Below are positions 55,843-64,000 of a DNA stretch of 64,000 nt, piece after piece; position 1 is the first letter of the stretch, and the number at the start of each line of letters is the position of its first letter. The stretch comes from Nectonema munidae (Eukaryota > Nematomorpha > Nectonematoida > Nectonematidae), in the NCBI GenBank assembly GCA_030549495.1, contig JAUIRK010000207.1:1-64000 (forward strand), read 5' to 3'. The position numbers and the translations under genes are program-made. The notes below the pieces were generated by a model. The model worked only from the letters and a program-made list of their open reading frames with translations, did no database searches and had not been told where the DNA came from.

Positions 55843-57119
55843 CCCTTGCTTACTCCTAGCAGAAAAATAAATTATAATCCGCGTATGGTGGGACCATTTA
55901 ATATTTGGCTAACAATTAGGCATGAGAAATTCGCATCATGCGTGAGTGTATACATAATGTAACTATATACAAAAATATACCTCTTAATTGTTGTTATGAT
56001 AATAGAAAAATAGCAAAAAGTTAAAATAACATATGCTGTGCAAATGTTAACTTAATTTTTCAGATAAAATTGTCATCATGAAATATTATCCTCTCTCGTC
56101 TCACCGAGGTTTGGAACAAATTTTTTTTGCATTCACTGGATTCCTAGATCGATTGATAAGGACACTTATTGATTTATCTTTACTGACCCTGTCTCCCGCC
56201 AAGTCTTTTCTCTCTTAGTGTTTAAATTTTAAAGTTTTGAAACACTATACATGAAACACATGCTAAGCAAAATTTAATATGCAAAACTTTAGAGCACGTA
56301 TAGTATTTTTTCATTTGAAAACATTTAACAATGAAAGAAAGAAATTTATTGAAAGGTAACTATTTTACAAGACTACCATTTTACTTCAAATAATACAATA
56401 TATACGATCCATCAATTTGGCTTCGCACACAGATATGCAACCACTCATTATTTATATAGAAACTTGGAATCAAATGTCTCCTTGAATCTCACGGAAGCTT
56501 TCAACTATTACTTACATGCAAATTTTCTTACTGAAATTAATATGATGGCGTTCATACAAAATTTTATGAATTCTTATCAGTGGTAAATGAGGTTGTCTGC
56601 TCATTTGTTATCAAGTGTAGGTTGCCCCTGAGTTAGACATTGCGTCCTCCTTCTTTCTTGTACTTATGAATGATTTTCACAAATCTACAACTTCTGAAGT
56701 GTTTCTATGCCGATGTTATAGCTCTTTTGATGCCCCACATTTTAAAACTCTGACAAAAAACATTTTACAATGTCTGTTAATTTGAAAAAGTTATCTATAA
56801 AAATTTTCCTAGCTTTAGTAAATAATGTTAATCAATTCAATTTTATAGACCTAAGATCTCTAAATGACAAAAACTTACGTGGAAAGCCAATCAACGGTAT
56901 ATTGTAACTAGGTTCAATTTCGTCTTAGGTGAACTTAAATCTTGTGAAAAATATCGTAACCACTAAAATTTTAACTTGTAGTAGTGATATTGGGGTGCAC
57001 TCTAAGTCTTATGAAACGTCAAAAGTGCAAAAAACTGTACAATTCTTACACAAAATATTCGTTACTTTCTTCCCAATGTTCTTTCCACAACAAACCATCA
57101 AGGCATGTGCTATTGCGTT
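55843..57119. other. No gene recognised
   Basis: A+T-rich flank between a hAT and a piggyBac relic; short frames only. Confidence 0.4.
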
Positions 57120-58165
57120 GCTTATGCTTTCCTCACTTTTTTCATTTCTAACATGTTAGCTCCTTTACTAATATTTGTAAAAACTTTCTTCTTGATATTT
57201 TTCTTTAGTCACTTCTTTGTATAAAACCCAAGCATTTATTGCTAATAAATCGAACATCTTAAAAAAATTGCCACAGGCCATCTTCTGCAAGTAAAATATC
57301 TAGCCATTTGGCCTATTACATCTACTGCATACTTTGTATCATAATATTCAATTGTTTAAGGAATTTTTTTAACATGATCTTTATTTATTGCAACGCCTTT
57401 GCGCATCGAAACATTTTTATTTTTTACCTTTATAAACAGTCAAGCTGAATCCAGATTTTGAAAGAAGTATTTGGCTAGAATAAAGAAGTTGTTTCTACCC
57501 ATCATTTTCTAAATTTTGCACTTCCCTTCTGTTTTTTATAATAGTTCCAAGTATTGTTGTTCCTTTAGACTGAAAATTTTCTGCTAATCCTAGAGAAGTG
57601 AAAAGTTGTCCATAACATTATATCCTTTATTGAAATATGGAGAAATGATAGTTTAAAACAAATGTGAAGGAAAGGAAATCCCAGGATTTTTTGTGTCGAC
57701 GATACCGAAATAGTTGCACAAGTACTTTATTTTCTTATCTACAAGACACCAAAATTTTATGCAGAATTTATTAGACGAAAAGTATATCTTGTTTTGCAAG
57801 GAAATAGTGGACCATCAAGCGTTAGATTTTCATAAGGTACAATACTTGCTTGAGAATGATCTATAAAGCGCTCCCAAATCTCATGAATAGGAAGAAAAAG
57901 ACCATTGCAATTTTTTGTCTTCTAGAAATTATTCATTTCAATGTTGTTTTGCATAAAAAGTTGGCCCAGAATGACATCAAAAAATATTCATTTGGGTGTT
58001 TTCTTCATAAAATATTCTTCTTTTTGATAAAACGAATTGAAGATTTGATTTCCAAAATATAGAATTTTCACGAATGTTTGCTTGTTCTTGTGAGTATTCA
58101 TCTGAATCAGTATCAGAATTAGAAGAAAACATATCTTGCCATTTTTCATACTTACTTTCTGTCAC
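57120..58165 (-). mobile_element. piggyBac transposase relic (PGBD4-like)
   Basis: Read on the minus strand across several frame breaks, in order: an acidic N-terminal part (58165-57977, SDTDSDEYSQEQ), IHEIWERFIDHSQASIVPYE, TLDGPLFPCKTRYTF (first Asp region, about 57800), VMDNF and FTSLGLAENFQSKGTTILGT (second, 57560-57620), and YDTKYAVDVIGQMARYFTCR (third, about 57290-57345), then RWPVAIFF. The order matches piggyBac DDE transposases. It differs from the relic at 52.6 kb and looks older. Terminal repeats were not found. Confidence 0.75.
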
Positions 58166-58796
58166 CAGAATTAGATGCGAAGCTAGAGGAAGTGTTCATA
58201 ATGAAGTTAAACAAAATAAAAATCAATATTATAATCAATCAATTTTACTTTTTAAAGAGAATTCATTCAAAAATTCCCAATTTGTAAGAATTCTAAACTG
58301 CTCTTGTTTTCTTAAACTTAACCGCCAAAATTATTTTAGGAGTAATTTCAACATCTACTAAGGTTTTTAATGAGAAAAATACAAACAATTAAACTAAATA
58401 CAAATAGTGATAGATGCATGAAAGGCAAAAATAAATCACTGATAATTCAGAAAGCCTTGCAGACAATTTCTAATACACGGAGAAAGCACTCTCAGAATTT
58501 GACCTATTTCTATTTCGAGATGAGCATTTAACTTCAACACTCATACGCATGAGCGATATACTGTAGAGAATATACCTCACTCATAGAATTTATTATCCTT
58601 AGCCAGTTTATCTACGATAAAAAGCTCATTTTTGTATCAACAATAAAATTTGGAAGGGTGCACATAGTATGATCATTACAAGAATAAGAGATTAGACCCC
58701 CCCCCCCCCCCCACTAGAAATATCAGGATCTGGACTGAATAGGTTATGCGACTAGTATAGGTGTATACGAATAAAAATTCAGCACTAAAAAACTTC
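58166..58796. other. No gene; one C homopolymer
   Basis: A run of 16 C lies at 58697-58712, striking in this A+T-rich DNA. Otherwise featureless. Confidence 0.5.
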
Positions 58797-58942
58797 ATAG
58801 GTAAAGGTACCATAGGGTGTTTTCATCGAGAAGGCACAATTGCACCGCTTGTATCGAACTATGAGGAAAGCAGGCTTGATGCGGAATAGAACCCAAGACC
58901 TTGAGTTATGGAATCCAGCATCTAACCAACCCTACTCACGCC
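58797..58942 (-). mobile_element. SINE family A, best full copy
   Basis: On the minus strand: GTAGGGTTGGTTAGATGCTG (box A region), a CAT triplet at the anticodon position (tRNA-Met-like), GGGTTCTATTCC (box B), then the body with GTTCGATACAAGCGG, TGTGCCTTCTCGATGAAAAC and GGTACCTTTACC. Related copies are at 42208, 32775 and, in part, 24380. It lies just downstream of RPF1 in the same orientation. Confidence 0.8.
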
Positions 58943-58995
58943 ATAAAGTTATCTCTCTTTAATTCTTATTTCGTAGAAACAAAGGAATGCTTATG

Positions 58996-59001
58996 TTTAT
59001 T
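58996..59001 (-). promoter_or_regulatory. Poly(A) signal overlapping the RPF1 stop codon
   Basis: AATAAA begins at the last A of the TAA stop, so the 3' UTR may be extremely short. Confidence 0.5.
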
Positions 59002-59873
59002 TAAAGATAAAACTTTCTACGATTTTCTTCCATTTGATGACGCTTCAAAGTCCAGGAATATTCTCCAAATTTTGGATCAAAGAGGCCATCTTGAATCCAT
59101 TGCAAGCGAAGACACATTTTTGGTCCAATTTCTTTCAATCCCACTTTCTTGCCGTCCTTCTTAAAGGTGTAGTAGTGATGACGAAAAAAGATGTAGTCGC
59201 GCTGATTGTGAAATGTGATGAGTCTTTTGGCCTGGAAATTCGGATTCTGAGGTAACAGAGTTGAGAACAAGCGAGCGAGAGTGTGGCCAAGTCTGGTGTT
59301 GAAATGATTGAGAAGAAGTTCAGGGTTGGCCTCGAATGCGGGCATTGACTTATACATCTTGTTGGGAATGGCAAACGAGCGGATTTTGAAGTAAACGGTG
59401 GGACCGGATTGTGCGAGATAGCAGAGCAATAAGCCAGAGGGAACTTTACGATCTTCGTTAAACACGAGTAAATGTGTGAAATTCCTTTGCAGAGCGGATG
59501 CAATGATTTTGGGAATGGGAATGTTCCTACGCACGTATAGCTTAGAGTTTGGGATGGAGGCTGAAAAAGCCTTTGCCAGCTTTCTCGTCTCGTAATTCGG
59601 TCTGTTGGACGTGGTGATAGCGATTTTGGTGACAGTCTCAGCCTTAAAGTACCCGGAGAAGGAGTCTTGGTTGATGTCGAACTGTGTTTCCGCGTCCTCT
59701 AACAACACCGTCGTTTCGTCCACCACTCTTTGGTTTTCAATGGTGTGGGGCACCGCCTTTTCCTCAGATCCGCCGTTGCCTTCATCTCGCGCCTTCCTCT
59801 TGGCTCTCTTATTCTTTCTCCTTGTTTCCTCAACAACTTCCTGCTTTCTTTTCCTTCTGTTCTTCAAGGGCAT
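59001..59873 (-). CDS. RPF1: Ribosome production factor 1, Brix domain
   Basis: 290 codons in one exon, from the ATG at 59873 to TAA at 59001. RPF1 is a nucleolar protein needed for 60S subunit assembly and rRNA processing. A basic N-terminus (KNRRKRK, then KNKRAKRKARDEG) is followed by HTIENQRVVDETTV, a segment diagnostic of RPF1. The Brix domain follows: KIAITTSNRPNYETRKLAK, NFTHLLVFNEDRKVPSGLLL, TRLGHTLARLFSTLLPQNP and TFHNQRDYIFFRHHYYTF. The C-terminus GLFDPKFGEYSW and ENRRKFYL matches the family. It is shorter than the roughly 350-residue human protein, mainly at the N-terminus. In-frame TAA upstream and an acceptor-like TTCTTATTTTTAG near 59915 suggest a 5' UTR intron. Confidence 0.96.
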   Translation of the reverse strand: MPLKNRRKRKQEVVEETRRKNKRAKRKARDEGNGGSEEKAVPHTIENQRVVDETTVLLEDAETQFDINQDSFSGYFKAETVTKIAITTSNRPNYETRKLAKAFSASIPNSKLYVRRNIPIPKIIASALQRNFTHLLVFNEDRKVPSGLLLCYLAQSGPTVYFKIRSFAIPNKMYKSMPAFEANPELLLNHFNTRLGHTLARLFSTLLPQNPNFQAKRLITFHNQRDYIFFRHHYYTFKKDGKKVGLKEIGPKMCLRLQWIQDGLFDPKFGEYSWTLKRHQMEENRRKFYL

Positions 59874-61189
59874 AGAATAGGAAGTTTTATTCACAGGTTA
59901 TAGAGCATCTGTTCTAAAAATAAGAAGGAAAAGATCGTTACAGAAGCAATGAACATCCCTAATAACATTCACAACACGGTCAAATTGTGGATTTCTTCAT
60001 ATTCTCCTCATTAAAGTGCAAACTAAATAAAATGGGTGAAAATTCCTAGTTATAAGCAGAAGCCATGCAAAGTAAGGCTAGAGGCCCAATATGTCGATTT
60101 TGAATATATACATTTCCAAGTTCAATTAGGTACTAAAAATGGTACTAAGGTAAAGATTAACACTAAGAAAATTTAAATTTTGAAAGAATTACTTTATTCA
60201 AAATATAAAAAGAAGCTTTTATACATTTATTTTAATCAATATTTAAATTACAATAACTTTTCTAAATTAAAATTTTATTTTATAAGAATTATTCAAAATT
60301 TAAAATTCCATATTGAATTTTTTGGGAGCAATCCTTAAATTTTGGCTGTGAATGTATTTCAGTTATTATGCTTTTCATTTCGAATAGCTTCAGGGACATT
60401 TTTTCTAATTCACAAAGTCTAAACTTATATCTTAGAAAGACCGAACTTTTTTTCGTTTCAAAATAAATTTGTTGTTTCAGCTACTTTCAGCTTCCCTGTG
60501 TTTTTTATAATAGAACAAATATTTTCGATTGAATTTAACATTATGCTATATGGGACTAATAAATAATATAATAATTTAACATAGGATATATAAAAGAGGT
60601 GAATTTTTGAAAGAATGTTTTCAAATGAAATAACATTTTTTTGTAGCTTAACTTGATTGAAATAATGTATAAAATTTTAATTTATTTTTTCTAAAGTAAT
60701 TCTTAAAATATTTTAAATAATAACAAACAAAAAATTCCAATATTTTTAGTGACAATTTGAATTTGCTTAATCCCATTTTGAACTTGAAAAGGTTAAAAAA
60801 AAAAGGGGCTAAAATGACATATTATACATATTTTTCACAATGATTATAAAAATAGACGCATGTTGTGTTAAATTATAAGATCAAGTTGTTCCCCGTGGTC
60901 TGAACCGAAGCCTTAGTGGAACACGGATCAAGATGCTCAACTTTGGTCTAGGAGATGGGAGGAAGGGGGCTTAAATTTTTTTGAAATATTTGATATCATA
61001 TTGGAACATCAATATCAAAATCTTTCTCATATCCCTCTCCCAAGATATTGAGGAGGGGAGAAATAGCCCAGATTCTCATTGTATCTAAAACTAAAAGGAT
61101 ATTTCAAATTAAATTAGAGGCCAAAAAAGAACAGTGGTAGTAATTAGGAGCACACAGAAGCATAAAAATGATCTCATTTTCCTCCAACC
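59874..61189. other. RPF1 upstream region, no other gene
   Basis: This should contain the RPF1 promoter and any 5' UTR exon on the minus strand. I could not place either beyond the acceptor near 59915. A short inverted pair with GTGGAACACGG lies near 60915. Confidence 0.4.
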
Positions 61190-62644
61190 CAGTGATTGCT
61201 AACATTCTTGCAATGGTGACCCTTTCAAATTCATGGTAATTTTTGAAAACAGACCAAAATACTATATTTCGGAAAAGAAATCTATATTTCTACTCTATAA
61301 CATAACATGTCAATTTTGTTTTGCCTTCTCTCTCCGTTTGAGCTGTGACGGAGAAGTTTGTTCTCCTAGAAGAAACGGATTAGAAGGAGACGTGGAAAAA
61401 AGCTCACTCTTACATTAAGATTTGATATCTATTTTAACACATTGAAGTTTTTATTTTTTAAAATAGACACTTTTGTATGTTTGAAATGTATTATTATTAA
61501 CACAAAATAATTAGAAAATTAATATACCTAAATCATTTACTTTTTATCGGTATCGGCATTTTAAAATGGAGTCGGTATCAGAATGGGTGGAAAAATCGAG
61601 ATAGATACTTAAAAATATTTTTACCTGTCTATAAAAGTAACGAAAGGTATTTTAAACGAATCTAATATCAAAAGAATCAATAAAAATGATTAGAATCAGC
61701 AAAAAGAACGATAATAATATTTAGACGAAAGTTAGGTAAAAAATCAGCAACTACTCTAATAAATAAAATAGGCTGAAATCTGATTATGAAAGAAAGCAAA
61801 GGTCTCTTGACAAAAAAAAAAGAAAACTTAAGTCTTAGAAAAGATGAACTTTAAAGGTTTATCCTTCTAACACGATTTAATTCATCAGCAAGACAACCGT
61901 ATCGGCAAAAAAGATGCCGGGCGATGCACTTTGTAACATGGCTGCTAGCCAAATGTAAATAAAAAATATGGCGGTTACAGCGCAATGCTTAATTTTATTA
62001 AAAGATAGATTAAGTTCTAAAAAATGTGTCAGAAACAGAGCTAACGAACATTACTTTCGCGCACGCCAAGATATTCTAATTTAGTCCATAGTAACAAATT
62101 ATTATCTTTATGCAATACTAATTAAATAGTCATAAAATTTCAATTATTTATAAACATAAAAATTTTGATTTGACATTGCAATCTGCCTACCTTCCTTTTT
62201 CCTAAATAAGGTGAGGACAACCAAAATATCAAAAGTTTGAATCTTGCTTTTTTCAATATAATCCCTAAATTAATTTAGGTTTGCAAATTTAAACTTGACA
62301 AAAGTTTTTAAAATAAATCTACTAATTAATACATTTTTGAAATAAGCTCATTTTAAAAAGGTGTTAGAAGCCACGTGTCGATTTAGGTAAAAGTAAATAT
62401 CATCTTGTTTATTTAAAAGATTTTAATATAAATCTGCTTTTGAAATAAACTACGTTTGATTTTATTGCTTGATATAATTGTTATTCCTGAATATGTTTTT
62501 AATAATTTAGTTTTTTGATTAAAATTAATTTTGGTTATCTTAAAACAAACTAAAATTAGTTTATCATATCACACTTTTTTTCGGTGAATTCGCAAAAGAA
62601 AAAGGCATTTTTGGCCCACCAACCAAAAAGGTGAAAGATCCCTG
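61190..62644. mobile_element. hAT-type non-autonomous element, decayed
   Basis: The left end CAGTGATTGCTAACATTCTT and right end CAGGGATCTTTCACCTTTTT (reverse complement) align over about 32 bases, both running into a TGG-TG-CC segment. No target duplication remains and no transposase is seen. The pairing is an inference from end similarity. Confidence 0.5.
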
Positions 62645-62844
62645 CCCTAGAAAAAAGCAAAAAATCGCTGTTTATAAAAAGCGTTTTTTAAAAAGACTCT
62701 GAAATATTATTCAAGTTACTTAAAATGAATCCAAATTGCTGCATATATAGTATATATATATCATAAAATTAATAATAATTCATTTATTCATAGATAGTAA
62801 TAATAAATCAATAAATTTTGACTGTTTTAATATAATATTTTTGG

Positions 62845-62881
62845 CTATGTGGGCCACAAAACAAGATGTCCAGAACTACTG
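62845..62881 (-). mobile_element. Orphan hAT-type end
   Basis: On the minus strand it reads CAGTAGTTCTGGACATCTTG and continues TTTTGTGGCCCAC, similar in layout to the end at 62644. No partner was assigned. Confidence 0.4.
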
Positions 62882-62999
62882 ATCAAAAACAATGCATGTA
62901 TTGAAATAAAATAGTGATGTTAATGATGACTCCACCATTGTCTGGTCCCAAGCCCAGAGTGAGAAAGGAGGAGGGTTTCCGGCATTAAAACTTCTGCCC

Positions 63000-63349
63000 C
63001 AACAAAATCTTATGAATTATGGAACTTCATTACAAAGGAGATGGCACACCCCAACGTGTCACGCGGGCAAGATGGCTGGGACACGTAGAGAGAAGAGAAG
63101 ATGAAACCTGGATCAAAAAAGTGACAAAGATGAAAATAGAAGGAACAACCAAAAACGGAAAGCCACACTGAGATGGAAGAACGTGGTTGACAAAGATTTG
63201 AAAAGACTTAATTTAGAGTAGAAAGATAACGCGGATAAAAGTAAATGGAAGAAATTAATAAATGCATTGTATTATGGTTCCATAGGAAGGTGCACCCTTT
63301 TTACGAGGAAAAACCACCTTCTAAAAATAAATGATGATGATGATGATAG
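63000..63349 (+). mobile_element. RTE-like LINE, 3' terminus with (TGA)n tail
   Basis: ARWLGHVERREDETWIKK, then GKPH-RWKNVVDKDLKRL and SKWKKLINALYYGS, is the common C-terminal signature of arthropod RTE-like LINE polyproteins (RWxGHVxR ... RPxxRWxD). One stop interrupts it. The element ends in AATGATGATGATGATGAT, a short-repeat tail known from RTE elements, instead of poly(A). Only the 3' end is here, as expected from 5' truncation. Confidence 0.75.
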
Positions 63350-63871
63350 TGAATTCCATGTCATGAACATTTTACTTAGTATATAACATATCAGTCAGGA
63401 TTTAAAATCTGTCTCTAAAGGAGATATTTTAACAAAAATGACTGAAAATTGAAATCCGCGTAAATTTACGTTATTTAAATGAAGAAAATTGGTAGAGATG
63501 ACTTAAGCGAAAATTAATCATAGAAAAAACCCAAATTTTAAAATCATGAACTTAAGTTGAGTTAAATAATCACTTTGCAATTTCATACATCATAGAAAGA
63601 TATTTTAACGTGAAACCTGTTTTCACACTATTTTAGAAAAAGTTGAGCAAAGATGAATGCATATATTAGTATGGTCAAATCTGTATCAAAAGAGCATTCA
63701 AGAGAAAAATAAAGCGTGGTATTTGTGGACAGGTGGTTGCCGAAATCATGCTCGAATAAGCTCAATCAAAATTAATTGGAAATCAGTTTTGACTTTGGCC
63801 GGATCGAAACTTGTTAATGGAAAAAGTCTACACAAAAACAAAGGTTAATGATTTGCATCAAAAATAATCAT
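63350..63871. other. No gene recognised
   Basis: A+T-rich; the 63-codon frame at 63657-63848 has no recognisable domain. Confidence 0.4.
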
Positions 63872-63877
63872 TTTATT
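63872..63877 (-). promoter_or_regulatory. Poly(A) signal for the gene entering from the right
   Basis: AATAAA on the minus strand, 59 bases past the putative stop at 63936-63938. Confidence 0.45.
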
Positions 63878-63935
63878 GCTAGATAACTTCTATTTCTAAA
63901 ATTAACAACAAATAAGACAAGAAAAGAAGAATCTC

Positions 63936-64000
63936 CTATTCCTGAAGATCTTTATCTTCATCATCACAAGAGGAATCACTTTGAGAAGAATCGGATTCAA
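63936..64000 (-). CDS. Putative acidic C-terminus of a gene running off the window
   Basis: The minus-strand frame entering at the window edge reads ESDSSQSDSSCDDEDKDLQE and then TAG at 63938-63936. The Ser/Asp/Glu composition is typical of acidic tails of nuclear proteins, and a poly(A) signal follows 59 bases later. With only 21 codons visible, the frame choice is uncertain and no family can be named. Confidence 0.4.
   Translation of the reverse strand, partial: ESDSSQSDSSCDDEDKDLQE

Noticed and set aside
59605-59880. Plus-strand frames opposite RPF1
   Set aside because: Antisense shadows of the basic RPF1 N-terminus, giving Ser/Leu/Phe-rich nonsense.

Overview
This is an A+T-rich (about two-thirds A+T by eye) eukaryotic nuclear window. 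Host genes are split by GT-AG introns and sit among many decayed transposons. The recognisable host proteins are metazoan: a mitochondrial GrpE co-chaperone, the NuRD subunit p66/GATAD2 and the ribosome-assembly Brix protein RPF1. Gene structure, base composition and the mix of hAT, piggyBac, pogo/Tigger, tRNA-SINE and LINE relics suit an arthropod. A copepod such as a sea louse is possible, but that is a guess. No rRNA, CRISPR, bacterial-type operon, LTR element or virus-like element was recognised.

Layout. 0.5-5.3 kb: the 3' exons of an unrecognised plus-strand gene. A 113-bp piece of its last exon recurs perfectly at 6.76 kb, fused to a tRNA-Ser(GCU) that lacks its 3' end. 7.5-9.2 kb: a hAT-like relic with an array of about 16-bp near-palindromic units, interrupted by an inverted-repeat element. 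11.6-15.3 kb: a TTAA-flanked piggyBac-type non-autonomous element built largely from two minisatellites. 16.0-18.6 kb: GrpE (plus strand). 19.9-26.4 kb: p66/GATAD2 in six coding exons (minus strand), convergent with GrpE; a possible promoter and untranslated first exon lie near 29.1-29.3 kb.

27-59 kb has no recognised host gene. It holds at least three tRNA-derived SINE families, several hAT elements with 7-8-bp target duplications (34.0, 37.5, 41.5, 54.1 kb), broken hAT, piggyBac and pogo transposases, a LINE relic, and a piggyBac copy (49.7-53.5 kb) whose GT-rich tract was split by a pogo/Tigger-like element flanked by TA. 59.0-59.9 kb: single-coding-exon RPF1 (minus strand), with a SINE just past its poly(A) signal. 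61-63.3 kb: more hAT ends and the 3' end of an RTE-like LINE. The last 65 bases probably encode the acidic C-terminus of a minus-strand gene that continues outside the window.

The three identified host genes act in separate housekeeping processes (mitochondrial protein import and folding, chromatin repression, 60S ribosome assembly); nothing indicates co-regulation. The least ordinary signals are the piggyBac family with internal satellites, the 16-bp palindromic-unit family, a body motif shared by SINEs with different tRNA heads, the exon/tRNA chimera, and a 23-residue insertion inside the p66 GATA zinc finger. All calls come from reading the sequence; no database search was run.
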